In this document: positions 8,913 to 17,931 of the stretch, piece after piece
Position numbering within the stretch: the stretch's first letter is position 1
Layout: each line of letters starts with the position of its first letter
Assembly: GCF_902459555.1 (NCBI RefSeq)
Contig: NZ_CABPSM010000016.1
Coordinates: 1-64,000, forward strand
Direction: 5' to 3'
Source: Pandoraea horticolens
Lineage (GTDB): Bacteria; Pseudomonadota; Gammaproteobacteria; Burkholderiales; Burkholderiaceae
Length of the DNA stretch: 64,000 bases
Translations under genes and position numbers: made by a program
Notes under the pieces: model-generated
What the model was told of the DNA's origin: nothing
Databases searched by the model: none
What the model saw: only the letters and a program-made list of their open reading frames with translations

Positions 8913-8989
8913 TGGCGCGGCTGGCAGGATTCGAACCCACGACCCCTTGGTTCGTAGCCAAGTACTCTATCCAACTGAGCTACAGCCGC
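8913..8989 (-). tRNA. tRNA-Arg (anticodon ACG)
   Basis: Read on the minus strand, the 77-base gene starts GCGGCTGTAGCTCAGTTGG and ends CAGCCGC-G-CCA, so CCA is encoded. The anticodon arm CTTGGCTACGAACCAAG gives anticodon ACG, which is modified to ICG and reads CGU, CGC and CGA. The T-arm GTGGGTTCGAATCCTGC is canonical. An identical gene lies upstream at 9145. Confidence 0.97.
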
Positions 8990-9103
8990 ACTTACTGCAC
9001 GTGAGACACCGATCAGACGATCCTGCTGCTGTCGATTTGCCTTCTCATCGACGCGGGCCGAATGTGCATGACATGCGGCGCGTCGCTGGGAAGGACTCTC
9101 CCG

Positions 9104-9134
9104 AAAAACTAAGGGTCTCCCCGTGAGGAGACCC
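9104..9134 (-). terminator. Terminator between the two tRNA-Arg genes
   Basis: The 8-bp stem GGGTCTCC (9113-9120) and GGAGACCC (9127-9134) is followed on the minus strand by TTAGTTTTT. It ends the transcript of the upstream tRNA copy, so each copy has its own terminator. Confidence 0.8.
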
Positions 9135-9144
9135 TCGAATTAGG

Positions 9145-9221
9145 TGGCGCGGCTGGCAGGATTCGAACCCACGACCCCTTGGTTCGTAGCCAAGTACTCT
9201 ATCCAACTGAGCTACAGCCGC
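9145..9221 (-). tRNA. tRNA-Arg (anticodon ACG), second copy
   Basis: This is a 77-base gene identical in sequence to the copy at 8913, with encoded CCA and anticodon ACG. It is preceded by a good promoter (9236-9264) and followed by its own hairpin terminator. The pair looks like a local tandem duplication of a tRNA transcription unit. Confidence 0.97.
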
Positions 9222-9235
9222 GTCGTGAGAACAGA

Positions 9236-9264
9236 ATTATGTAAGAAACCAGACCGCTTCGCAA
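9236..9264 (-). promoter_or_regulatory. Promoter of the tRNA-Arg gene
   Basis: On the minus strand TTGCGA (9264-9259) is followed by CATAAT (9241-9236) with a 17-base spacer. The -10 lies about 15 bases before the mature tRNA 5' end. Confidence 0.6.
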
Positions 9265-9628
9265 GCGTTTTTTGCAATTCTTTTGTCACATCTGCGGTTT
9301 GTCCGTTACATCGGCCATTCCGTGCGGGATTAGCGCGGAATCCCCCACACTGGCAAGTCTTTGCCGCTAGAGCAATTACTCCACGCAAACCCGCATCAAA
9401 TCAGGGCTTTCCATGTGCTCGCCCTGGAGACGGCACGGTATGCTACGGCTTTTTGCAGCGCGTCGATGGGCGCGTTTGCCGCGCATGCGAGACCCGGACA
9501 GGGGAGACGACACGTCTGGAGCCCTCTCTCGCATTGCCAAAAGTACTGCGATGAAACGACGCACCGCGCGCCCAAGCTCTTCCCCCGGCGACGACGATGC
9601 GATAAAAATCAAATTCAAGGAGGCGCTC
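9265..9628. other. Gene-free stretch before fadD
   Basis: No coding sequence is supported in this 364-base gap. The frame of fadD stays open upstream to 9413, but the Arg/Ala-rich translation there has no family match and lacks a ribosome site. The fadD promoter should lie here. I see no convincing operator or riboswitch. Confidence 0.5.
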
Positions 9629-11281
9629 ATGGAAAAAGTCTGGCTCAAGAGCTATCCGCCCGGCGTGCCGGCCGAGATCGACGTCAATAAGTATCGTTCG
9701 CTGAACGATCTGTTCCTGCAAAGCTGCCAGAAGTTTGCGGATCGCCCGTCGTTCACCAACCTCGGGGTAACGATGACTTTCGCGGACCTCGAGCGTAAAT
9801 CGCGCGATTTTGCCGCGTATCTGCAAAGTCTGCCCGGCCTGGAACGCGGCTCGCGCGTGGCGATCATGTCGCCGAACCTGCTGCAATATCCGGTCGCTGT
9901 CTTCGGCATCCTGCGTGCGGGGATGGTCGTCGTCAACGTCAATCCGCTCTACACGGCAGGCGAACTCGAGCACCAACTGATAGACGCCGACTGCGGCGCC
10001 ATCGTGGTGATCGAGAACTTCGCCGCCACGCTGCAAAAGGCGCTGCCCAACACACCGGTCAAGCACGTCGTCACGACGGCTATCGGCGATCTCGTGCCCG
10101 CACCGAAGCGCTGGATCGTGAACTACGTCGTGCGTCACGTGAAGAAGATGGTGCCCGAGTGGAACATCCCCCACGCCGTGCCGTTCCGTACCGCGCTCGC
10201 GCAAGGCGCACGTGCACAGCATCAGGAAGTGCAACTGGGCCACGACGACATTGCGTTCCTGCAATACACCGGCGGCACCACGGGGGTCGCCAAAGGCGCC
10301 ATGCTCACGCATGGCAACATGATCGCCAATATGTTGCAGGCGCGTGCCTGGATCGGCTCGGGTCTCGAAGAAGGTAAGGAGATCATCGTCACCGCCCTGC
10401 CGCTCTATCACATCTTCTGTCTGACGGCGAACTGCCTGGTATTCCTCCAGTTGGGCGCACTCAACCTGCTCATCACCAACCCGCGCGACATGCCCGGCTT
10501 CGTGAAAGAGTTGGGCAAATGGAAGTTCACGTTCATGACGGGCGTGAACACGCTCTTCAACGGGTTGCTCCACACCCCCGGCTTCGACCAACTCGACTTC
10601 AGCGCGCTCAAGTGTGCGCTTGGCGGCGGTGCTGCCGTGCAGCGTGCGGTGGCCGATCGCTGGCAGAAGGTGACCGGCCATCCGCTCATCGAAGCGTACG
10701 GTCTGACGGAGACGTCGCCCGCCGTGTGTATCAACCCCCTCGGCAGCGAGTTCAACGGGTCCATCGGCCTGCCGATCTCGTCAACGGACGTGAGCATTCG
10801 CAACGATGCCAACGAAGCCCTCGGCTTCGGCCAGGAAGGCGAAATCTGCGTGCGTGGCCCGCAAGTCATGAAGGGCTACTGGCGTCGACCGGACGAGACG
10901 GCCAAGACCATCACGCCGGACGGTTGGCTGCGCACCGGCGACATCGGCACGATGGACGAGCAGGGCTATGTGCGCATCACCGACCGCAAGAAGGACATGA
11001 TCATCGTGTCGGGCTTCAACGTGTATCCGAACGAGGTCGAGAGCGTGCTGGCCATGTGCCCCGGCGTGCTCGAAGCGGCAGTCGTCGGCGTGCCGAGCGA
11101 TCGCACCGGCGAAGCGGTGAAGGCCGTGATTGTCAAGAAATCGCAGGATCTGACCGAGAAGGTCATCATCGACTTCTGCCGTGAGCACCTGACGAACTAC
11201 AAGGTGCCGCACTTGATCGAGTTCCGCAAAGACCTGCCCAAGACGCCCGTGGGCAAGGTGCTGCGTCGCGAACTGCGCTGA
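9629..11281 (+). CDS. fadD: Long-chain-fatty-acid-CoA ligase
   Basis: The start is ATG 9629 after a perfect site (CAAGGAGGCGCTC). The resulting N-terminus MEKVWLKSYPPGVPAEI parallels E. coli FadD (MKKVWLNRYP). The product has 550 residues. Motifs are the AMP/P-loop YTGGTTGVAKG (213-223), the A5 region YGLTETSP, the FACS region DGWLRTGDIG with ITDRKKDMIIVSGFNVYPNE, and C-terminal LPKTPVGKVLRRELR with the adenylation Lys. It activates exogenous long-chain fatty acids at the inner face of the membrane for beta-oxidation. It stands alone with a terminator at 11370. Confidence 0.95.
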   Translation: MEKVWLKSYPPGVPAEIDVNKYRSLNDLFLQSCQKFADRPSFTNLGVTMTFADLERKSRDFAAYLQSLPGLERGSRVAIMSPNLLQYPVAVFGILRAGMVVVNVNPLYTAGELEHQLIDADCGAIVVIENFAATLQKALPNTPVKHVVTTAIGDLVPAPKRWIVNYVVRHVKKMVPEWNIPHAVPFRTALAQGARAQHQEVQLGHDDIAFLQYTGGTTGVAKGAMLTHGNMIANMLQARAWIGSGLEEGKEIIVTALPLYHIFCLTANCLVFLQLGALNLLITNPRDMPGFVKELGKWKFTFMTGVNTLFNGLLHTPGFDQLDFSALKCALGGGAAVQRAVADRWQKVTGHPLIEAYGLTETSPAVCINPLGSEFNGSIGLPISSTDVSIRNDANEALGFGQEGEICVRGPQVMKGYWRRPDETAKTITPDGWLRTGDIGTMDEQGYVRITDRKKDMIIVSGFNVYPNEVESVLAMCPGVLEAAVVGVPSDRTGEAVKAVIVKKSQDLTEKVIIDFCREHLTNYKVPHLIEFRKDLPKTPVGKVLRRELR

Positions 11282-11369
11282 TGACTCTGCCCCGCAAGTT
11301 GTTTCGTCGTACGTAACTTAACGTAACGAAGCGAAGGGAAGCGGAACGGAAATTCGCGTGACAACACAA

Positions 11370-11393
11370 ATGGCCGGGAGCGATCCCGGCCAT
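11370..11393. terminator. Terminator between fadD and tcdA
   Basis: A perfect 10-bp stem, ATGGCCGGGA (11370-11379) and TCCCGGCCAT (11384-11393), has loop GCGA. It is flanked by ACAACACAAA and CGTCATTT and lies between convergent genes. Confidence 0.7.
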
Positions 11394-11492
11394 CGTCATT
11401 TCAGCGATCGAGACGTCGATCGAGGCGTGAACCTCGATCGGTAACCTTTGGTTACAGACGTCTCGCGCGCGCCTTGGTAAAACACGGGTACA

Positions 11493-12329
11493 TCAGGCCG
11501 CACGCCCGGTGATTCGCGTCAACACATGGGCAGCGGCCGCCATGCCGAATGTGGCTGTCACACACATGCTCGAACCGAAACCCGCGCAGTTCAGGCCCTG
11601 TGGCCCCGCAGCCGCTTCGGGGCCCTCGCCCGGTGCACAGACCGCTTCCGGGTACTGCAAGGGCTCGTCCGAGTACACGGCGGGCACATTGAACTTGGCT
11701 TTCGGTCCGCGGACAAAACCATGTTGCTTGCGTAACTGCGCACGCACTTTTGCAAGCAGCGGATCCTGGATCGTGCGGGCGAGATCGTCAATACGGATAC
11801 GTGTCGGATCGATCTGACCGCCCGCCCCGCCAACGGTGATCAAACGCTGCTTATGTGCCACGCACCAAGCGATAAGCGCGGTCTTCACCCGTACGCTGTC
11901 GATGGCGTCGACAACCCAGTCGAAGCTGCCGCTCAACATGGCATCTAGGTTCTCCAGCTCCACGAAGTCCTCGACGAGCGTAAGCTGGCAAGCAGGATTG
12001 ATGGCCACGATTCGCTCGGCCATCGCGGCAACTTTCGGTTTGCCGTAGTTGCCGTCCAGGGCGTGCACCTGACGATTGGTATTGCTTTCGGCGACGTTAT
12101 CGAGATCGATGAGCGTGAGTCGGCCCACGGCGCTGCGCGCCAGCGCCTCGGCCACCCACGAACCGACGCCGCCGATGCCGATGACGGCCACGTGGGCATC
12201 GCGCAAGCGCGCGAGACCGTCGTCACCGTATAAACGCGCGATGCCGCCAAAACGGCGGTTCGCGTCAAAATCTTCCTCCGATGGCGTGGCAGGCACCGGA
12301 GCAACAACGATCGACGGGGTACTGTTCAT
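11493..12329 (-). CDS. tcdA: tRNA threonylcarbamoyladenosine dehydratase (TcdA/CsdL)
   Basis: The 278-residue product belongs to the E1-like ThiF/MoeB superfamily. It has the opening RRFGGIARLYG, the ATP-binding loop VAVIGIGGVGSW (about 48-58), LIDLDNVAESNTNRQ, and the TcdA-specific stretch NCAGFGSSMCVTATFG. It cyclises t6A at position 37 of ANN-decoding tRNAs in an ATP-dependent reaction. I chose ATG 12329 because upstream residues are not family-like. This start overlaps, in the opposite direction, the start of the AsmA-like gene (CATG at 12327-12330). An upstream start at 12407 is possible. Confidence 0.9.
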   Translation of the reverse strand: MNSTPSIVVAPVPATPSEEDFDANRRFGGIARLYGDDGLARLRDAHVAVIGIGGVGSWVAEALARSAVGRLTLIDLDNVAESNTNRQVHALDGNYGKPKVAAMAERIVAINPACQLTLVEDFVELENLDAMLSGSFDWVVDAIDSVRVKTALIAWCVAHKQRLITVGGAGGQIDPTRIRIDDLARTIQDPLLAKVRAQLRKQHGFVRGPKAKFNVPAVYSDEPLQYPEAVCAPGEGPEAAAGPQGLNCAGFGSSMCVTATFGMAAAAHVLTRITGRAA

Positions 12330-14421
12330 GATGCGATGGGTAACGTCCTTGAAATGGCTAGCGATCACGATAGTCGCCATCGTGCTGGCATTCGCGGCGT
12401 TCATCACGTGGTTTGACTGGAACTACGCCCGGCCCTTTATCAACCGGGAAGTGAGCACCGCGACCGGCCGCCCGTTCGAAATCCGGGGCGACCTCTCGCT
12501 GCACTGGCTGGCGCCGAACACCCAGGCCCCTGGACTGGGGCGCTGGCTGCCGCGGCCTCGCCTGATCGCGAATGATATCGTGTTAGGCAACGTTGCGTGG
12601 AGTCAGACGCCGGACATGATCACGCTCGGACGCCTCACGTTCTCGCTCGAATGGCTGCCACTGCTCGACAGGCATGTGGTGCTGCCCGAAGTCGCCTTAT
12701 CTGCGCCCAAGGTCATCGTGGAGCAGCGCGCCGACGGACAGAACAACTGGACCTTCACGAAGGGCGACGGCCAGCCGTCCCCGTGGAAACTGGCCATCGG
12801 CCGCCTGATTCTCGAAGACGGCGTGGTGCGCGCCAATATCGCTCCCCAGCAACTCGATCTGATCGCGAACATCGCCACCATCGACGGGCAGGCACCTTAC
12901 GGCATCGGTGTCTCGCTCAAGGGCTCTTTCCGAAAAGTTGCCGTGACCGGCAAAGCCCGAGCCGGCGACGTCCTCTCGCTCGAAGACGCCGGTGACCCTT
13001 ACCCGCTCGACGCCAGCGTGCGCATCGGCCGCACGCAGATCGCCGCGACGGGGACGTTCACGAATCCGGCCACGCTGTCGGCGCTCGACATGCATCTGCG
13101 CCTGTCCGGCCCGACGATGGCCGACCTCTATCCGATTACCGGCGTGCTGCTGCCGGAAACGCCTGCCTACGAGACCAACGGGCATCTGCTGCACACGGCC
13201 GGCGTATGGCGTTATGAACGCTTTCAGGGCAAGGTCGGCCAGAGCGATCTGTCGGGCACGCTCGTGTTCCGTCGGCGCGAGCCGCGCAACCTCCTGCAAG
13301 GCGCTGTCGTATCGAATCAGTTGCGGCTGGTCGATCTCGGGCCGGTCGTGGGCGGACGGAATCCGTCCGGCGGCAGCGATCTGTCGGGCAAACCCAAAGC
13401 GCCGCCATCAGACAAGGTACTGCCGGTCGATCCCTTCAAGACCGACCGCTGGCGCGCCATCGATACCGACGTGCAATTCACCGGCCGCAAGATCATCAAG
13501 GACAAGAGCCTGCCGATCGACAACCTTGTCACGCACATCTTGCTCGACGACGGTGTGCTCTCGCTCCGGCCGCTGGAGTTCGGTGTCGCCGGGGGACGCA
13601 TCACGTCGACACTGGTTCTCAACGGCCAGACCGAACCGATGAAGATGGACTCGCAGGTCTCGCTGCGCCACCTGAAAATGAAGCAGTTGTTGCCCGAAGT
13701 CGATCTGATGAAGACGAGTGTCGGCGAAGTGAACGGCGACGCGGCACTGACGGCAACCGGTAATTCGATTGCCGCATTGGCCGGTTCGGCGAACGGCGAA
13801 CTCAAGACGCTGATCGACCGCGGCTCGGTGAGCAAGTTGCTGCTGCAATACCTGGGGCTCAACGTGGGGAACATCGTTCTGACCAAAATCTTCGGCGATA
13901 AACAGGTCGAGATGCGATGCGCGGCAGCAGACTTCGCGGTCCGCGACGGCCTGATGGACGCACGCACGTTCGTGATCGACACCGACGACACGAGCATTGG
14001 TGTCACCGGTCAGGTCGATCTCAAGCGCGAGCGCTTCAATCTGACGATCCGGCCTGAGCCGAAGCACTTCGGCCTCCTGTCGCTGCGCTCGCCGTTTCAT
14101 GTGCGCGGAACGTTCAAGCACCCGGACGTCGGTGTCAACGTGCCGACGCTGGTTGCCCGTGCCGGAGGCGCCATTGCACTGGGCGTGCTCGCCCCGTACA
14201 CCGCGCTCGTGCCACTGCTTGAACTCGGCCCGGGCAAGGACAGCCCGTGCGGCGAACTGCTCGCCAGCCTGCAACATCCGGCGAGCCGGAATCCGTCGAC
14301 CGTCAAACCGGTGCCCGACGCCAACGGCGCCAAAGCGGGTGCGCAACGCAGCCGAACCCATGGTCAGCGTGCGCCGGCGGCCACGGCGCCCGTTTCCGGT
14401 AACGGCCGGGAAGCGCCGTGA
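12328..14421 (+). CDS. AsmA family envelope protein
   Basis: The 697-residue product starts MMRWVTSLKWLAITIVAIVL, one N-terminal membrane anchor (about 8-32). A long periplasmic beta-rich body follows, with the AsmA opening FINREVSTATGRPFEIRGDLS and the C-terminal AsmA_2 region (LLLQYLGLNVGNIVLTKIFGDKQV; RPEPKHFGLLSLRSPFHVRGTF). AsmA-like proteins form lipid-transfer bridges that move phospholipids towards the outer membrane. The C-terminal 50 residues are Pro/Ala/Arg rich and probably disordered. ATG 12328 or 12331 is the start, abutting tcdA head to head. Confidence 0.88.
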   Translation: MMRWVTSLKWLAITIVAIVLAFAAFITWFDWNYARPFINREVSTATGRPFEIRGDLSLHWLAPNTQAPGLGRWLPRPRLIANDIVLGNVAWSQTPDMITLGRLTFSLEWLPLLDRHVVLPEVALSAPKVIVEQRADGQNNWTFTKGDGQPSPWKLAIGRLILEDGVVRANIAPQQLDLIANIATIDGQAPYGIGVSLKGSFRKVAVTGKARAGDVLSLEDAGDPYPLDASVRIGRTQIAATGTFTNPATLSALDMHLRLSGPTMADLYPITGVLLPETPAYETNGHLLHTAGVWRYERFQGKVGQSDLSGTLVFRRREPRNLLQGAVVSNQLRLVDLGPVVGGRNPSGGSDLSGKPKAPPSDKVLPVDPFKTDRWRAIDTDVQFTGRKIIKDKSLPIDNLVTHILLDDGVLSLRPLEFGVAGGRITSTLVLNGQTEPMKMDSQVSLRHLKMKQLLPEVDLMKTSVGEVNGDAALTATGNSIAALAGSANGELKTLIDRGSVSKLLLQYLGLNVGNIVLTKIFGDKQVEMRCAAADFAVRDGLMDARTFVIDTDDTSIGVTGQVDLKRERFNLTIRPEPKHFGLLSLRSPFHVRGTFKHPDVGVNVPTLVARAGGAIALGVLAPYTALVPLLELGPGKDSPCGELLASLQHPASRNPSTVKPVPDANGAKAGAQRSRTHGQRAPAATAPVSGNGREAP

Positions 14422-14697
14422 ATCCCGGTCGCTTCGGGCACTGGCTTCGTACAACCGAAACAATGCCCATGCCGTGCTCAGGGATTTGCCGCCGTCACGT
14501 CACACGATTTCGAGAACAGCAACGGCCAATCGGCAAAACTACTTCACTCCTTAAATATCAAGCACATGGCGTGAGATGACCGCCTCGCGGGGCATTCGAA
14601 GCATTGGTGCACACCCCTATGCGACGAATCGCCACGCGCGCACGTTCGCCGACTCTTCGCTATACTGTGTCGCAACCCCAACCGCAACAGACTGATA

Positions 14698-15354
14698 TTG
14701 ACCGTCGTGACTCAGACGCTTTCTCTCGCGGACCTGCGCAAAAACTACGCCCTCGGCTCACTTTCCGAGACCGACGTGGCGTCCAGCCCGTTCGGTCAAT
14801 TCCAACGATGGTTTGAGCAAGCGCTTGCCGCCGAACTGAACGAGCCGAACGCAATGACGCTCGCCACGGTCACACCGGACGGCCGGCCGGACGCCCGTAT
14901 CGTGCTCCTCAAGGGTGCGGACGAACACGGGTTCACGTTCTTCACGAATTACGAGTCGCGCAAAGGCCAGGAACTGGCCGCCACGCCGTACGGCTGCCTG
15001 CTGTTCCACTGGATCGAACTCGAGCGTCAGGTGCGCATCGAGGGCCGTGTCGACAAGGTGAGCGAAGCCGAGAGCGACGCTTATTACCACTCGCGCCCGG
15101 TAGGCTCCCGTCTGGGCGCCTGGGCCTCGGTGCAAAGCGCCGAAGTGGCCGATCGCAGCATCATCGAGCAACGCGAAGCGGACTTCCGGCGCCAGTTCGG
15201 CGACGCCCCGCCGCGCCCGCCGCACTGGGGTGGCTACCGGCTTGTCCCGGAGACCATCGAGTTCTGGCAGGGCCGCGAATCGCGCCTGCATGATCGCATC
15301 AAGTATTTCCGGCTTGCCGACGGGTCGTGGCGCGTGGCGCGCCTGTCCCCCTGA
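14698..15354 (+). CDS. pdxH: Pyridoxamine 5'-phosphate oxidase
   Basis: The 218-residue product makes pyridoxal 5'-phosphate from PNP or PMP using FMN and oxygen, the last step of vitamin B6 synthesis and salvage. It shows the N-terminal [11 protein letters not shown]-binding [19 protein letters not shown] and [16 protein letters not shown] and [12 protein letters not shown], and ends with the family signature [14 protein letters not shown] (187-200). The open frame begins with TTG 14698, and GTG 14707 in the same frame is an equally good start. Neither has a strong ribosome site. TATACT at 14661-14666 is a possible -10. The preceding 276 bases hold no gene. Confidence 0.95.
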   Translation: MTVVTQTLSLADLRKNYALGSLSETDVASSPFGQFQRWFEQALAAELNEPNAMTLATVTPDGRPDARIVLLKGADEHGFTFFTNYESRKGQELAATPYGCLLFHWIELERQVRIEGRVDKVSEAESDAYYHSRPVGSRLGAWASVQSAEVADRSIIEQREADFRRQFGDAPPRPPHWGGYRLVPETIEFWQGRESRLHDRIKYFRLADGSWRVARLSP

Positions 15355-15470
15355 ACGTTTTGTGTCGGCTACGCCGACGCGGTACGCCTGCCCGCCCGTT
15401 CTGACGAGGAGACGTCACCGTGCCGTGCGGTACGGATTGCAGTTTTTTTGGTGACACTTGGAGCGTATCC

Positions 15471-16682
15471 ATGTTGTGGGAGAAAAAACTCGAAAACTGG
15501 GTCAGCGGCGTCAAGACATCGTCGAACCTGCCGATCCGGCTCGCACTCTGGAATGGACAGCACTATGATTTCGGTGCCTTCGACAACCCCAGCGTAACGT
15601 TGCGCATCAATGGCCCCGCGGCCATGACGCGTCTACTGAGTCCCAGCCTCGACAATCTCGGCGAGGCTTACGTGAAGGGCGAAATCGACGTCGAAGGCAA
15701 GCTCGCCGACGTCATCAACATGAGCTACGCGCTCGCCGGTAGCAGTCTCTCGACTATCGGCCCGCTGGAACGCGCCGTACGCCACTTCAATCACAGCAAG
15801 AAGTCCGACAAACGCTCGATCGAGTTTCACTACGACGTGTCGAATGAGTTCTACCAGTTCTGGCTGGACAAGAACATGGTCTATTCGTGTGCCTACTTTG
15901 AAAACGGCGACGAAGACCTCGACACGGCACAAGAGAAAAAGATCGATCACATCCTCACCAAGATCCAGTTGCAGCCCGGGCAGACCCTGCTCGATATCGG
16001 CTGCGGCTGGGGCGCACTGGTGATTCGCGCTGCGCAGAAATTCGGTGCGAAATGTGTCGGCGTCACGCTCTCCGAGAATCAGTTCGCCCTCGCCACGGAA
16101 CGAGTCAAGCAACTCGGCCTCGAGAACCAGGTCGAAATCCGCATTCAGGATTATCGCGACGTGACAGGCGAGTTCGATCGCATCACGAGCGTGGGGATGT
16201 TCGAGCACGTTGGGCGCAAGAACCTGCGGGACTATTTCGCCAAGATTGCGTCGTTGCTCAAGGACGACGGCATCGCCATGAACCACGGCATCACGTCGAC
16301 CGATCCGGATAGCGGCGAGACGGCGATGGGCGGCGGAGAGTTCATCGACAAGTACGTGTTCCCGAACGGCGAGTTGCCGCACATCAGCCTCGCGCTGGAA
16401 TCGATGCAGCGCGGCGGGCTCGAAGCGAGCGACGTGGAAAGCCTGCGCCGTCACTACGCCCACACGCTTACGCTCTGGTCCGAGCGCTTCGAAGCGCACG
16501 CCACCGAGTTGCGCAGATTGGCCGGCGAAGAGCGCTTCCGTGTCTGGCGCGTGTATCTTGCGGGTTGCGCGTATGCGTTCGAGCACGATCACGTCTCGAT
16601 CTATCAAATCGTTTGCCGCAAGGCGGGCCTGTCGGCCAAGCGTCTGCCTTGGTCGCGCCGTTACATGTACGAGAACCGATGA
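15471..16682 (+). CDS. cfa: Cyclopropane-fatty-acyl-phospholipid synthase
   Basis: The start is ATG 15471 with GGAG 10 bases upstream, giving 403 residues. The N-terminal lipid-binding part (1-110) leads to RSIEFHYDVSNEFYQFWLDKNMVYSCAYF, with the family's conserved Cys at about 140. The SAM-binding motif is LLDIGCGWG (173-181), followed by VGVTLSENQ. EHVGRKN and the C-terminal AYAFEHDHVSIYQIVCRKAG complete the family pattern. The enzyme methylenates double bonds of phospholipid acyl chains with SAM, usually on entry to stationary phase or acid stress. The stop overlaps the start of the DUF72 gene (ATGA), so they form an operon. Confidence 0.93.
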   Translation: MLWEKKLENWVSGVKTSSNLPIRLALWNGQHYDFGAFDNPSVTLRINGPAAMTRLLSPSLDNLGEAYVKGEIDVEGKLADVINMSYALAGSSLSTIGPLERAVRHFNHSKKSDKRSIEFHYDVSNEFYQFWLDKNMVYSCAYFENGDEDLDTAQEKKIDHILTKIQLQPGQTLLDIGCGWGALVIRAAQKFGAKCVGVTLSENQFALATERVKQLGLENQVEIRIQDYRDVTGEFDRITSVGMFEHVGRKNLRDYFAKIASLLKDDGIAMNHGITSTDPDSGETAMGGGEFIDKYVFPNGELPHISLALESMQRGGLEASDVESLRRHYAHTLTLWSERFEAHATELRRLAGEERFRVWRVYLAGCAYAFEHDHVSIYQIVCRKAGLSAKRLPWSRRYMYENR

Positions 16683-17812
16683 GCCAGTTCGATCTGTTCG
16701 GCACGCCGCCTGACGATCCTCCGACAGGCGGGCGTGCCGGGCAGGTCGATGGCAACGCTCCCGCGCAGCAAAGCACCGACCCTCGCAAGCGCGCCGCGCG
16801 CCGTAGCGGCGTCGGTGCTGCCGACATTCCCGCTGCCACGCAGACGCTGGGCAATCAATTGCCCGGCCGCATTCGCCTGGGCACTTCGTCGTGGTCGTTT
16901 CCCGGCTGGAAAGGCATCGTCTGGGACGACGATTACAGCGACACTAAACTCTCCCGCCAAGGACTGACGGCCTACGCGAGCCATCCGGTATTGCGCTGCG
17001 TCGGCATCGACCGGTCGTTCTACAAGCCGATGTCGATCGTCGAGTATCAAAAGTATGCACAGCAGGTGCCGGACGACTTCCGGTTTCTGGTCAAGGCGCC
17101 GAGCGTCGTGACCGATGCAGTCGTTCGCGGCGAGAAAGGCGAAGGGCTGAGCGTGAACCCCTGCTTTCTCGATGCACGGATCGCCACCGAGCAATTTGTC
17201 GCGCCCTGTCTGGCCGGACTCGGGCCGAAGGCGGGCGTATTAGTGTTTCAGGTGTCGCCGCTGCCCGTCGAGTTGCTGCGCGACATTCCCGCGCTGGTTC
17301 AACGCATAGAAGCGTTTTTCGCCGCCCTGCCGCCATTGCCCCAAGGGGAAATATCGCCCGAAGGCGTCGCCACTGCGGGGCCGTGCTACGCGCTGGAAAT
17401 TCGCGATGGCGCGTTGCTCACACCACGTCTCATGCGCGCATTGGGACAGTTGGGGGTGCGCTATTGCATCGGCCTGCACGCGCGCATGCCTCACGCGGAA
17501 CGCCAGGCGGCAGCGCTCGCCATGCTCGACGAAACGGGGGCGGGCCCGCTTGTCGTGCGCTGGAATCTGAACAGCGGGCATCGCTACGAACAAGCCAAGG
17601 CGAAATACGCGCCGTTCGACAAGATCGTCGATCCCGATCCGGCAACACGCAACGTGCTCGCCGCTCTCGCCACGCATTACGCCCTGGCCGGGCATCCCGT
17701 CTACGTGATCGTCAACAACAAGGCCGAAGGCTCCTCCCCCCTGTCGTGCCAGGCGCTGGCCGAACGGATCAACGAGTTGTCTCGGACATCGTCTGCCGCC
17801 AGCGCGGATTGA
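16679..17812 (+). CDS. DUF72 (YecE-like) protein
   Basis: The start is ATG 16679, overlapping the cfa stop in ATGA, giving 377 residues. The first 60 residues are disordered (PDDPPTGGRAGQ). The DUF72 TIM-barrel follows, opening IRLGTSSWSFPGWKG. Further family pieces are VGIDRSFYKPMS, FRFLVKAPSVVTDA and VIVNNKAEGSSPLSC. The biochemical role of DUF72 proteins is not established to my knowledge. Some YecE-like members are linked to DNA or stress functions only by context. Here it is coupled to a membrane-lipid enzyme. A hairpin terminator follows. Confidence 0.85.
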   Translation: MSQFDLFGTPPDDPPTGGRAGQVDGNAPAQQSTDPRKRAARRSGVGAADIPAATQTLGNQLPGRIRLGTSSWSFPGWKGIVWDDDYSDTKLSRQGLTAYASHPVLRCVGIDRSFYKPMSIVEYQKYAQQVPDDFRFLVKAPSVVTDAVVRGEKGEGLSVNPCFLDARIATEQFVAPCLAGLGPKAGVLVFQVSPLPVELLRDIPALVQRIEAFFAALPPLPQGEISPEGVATAGPCYALEIRDGALLTPRLMRALGQLGVRYCIGLHARMPHAERQAAALAMLDETGAGPLVVRWNLNSGHRYEQAKAKYAPFDKIVDPDPATRNVLAALATHYALAGHPVYVIVNNKAEGSSPLSCQALAERINELSRTSSAASAD

Positions 17813-17866
17813 CGACGATCTCCTTGCCCTTCCAGCCCTCCTAGCCCAATTTCGCCGCACTGAAAC

Positions 17867-17910
17867 GACAATGGCCCGAGCCGGCAAACCGCCGGCCCCG
17901 GGCCATTGTC
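17867..17910. terminator. Long hairpin between the DUF72 gene and fabV
   Basis: An 11-bp stem, GACAATGGCCC (17867-17877) and GGGCCATTGTC (17900-17910), encloses an inner CCGGC/GCCGG hairpin. It lies between convergent genes, 21 bases from the fabV stop, and can terminate both. Confidence 0.7.
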
Positions 17911-17931
17911 ATCGCACTGGGCGAGGAGACC

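Noticed and set aside
9413-9628. Upstream extension of fadD
   Set aside because: ATG 9629 has a perfect AAGGAGG site and gives the E. coli-like N-terminus.
12076-12327. Upstream extension of the AsmA-like gene
   Set aside because: It runs antisense inside tcdA; the membrane anchor begins directly at ATG 12328/12331.
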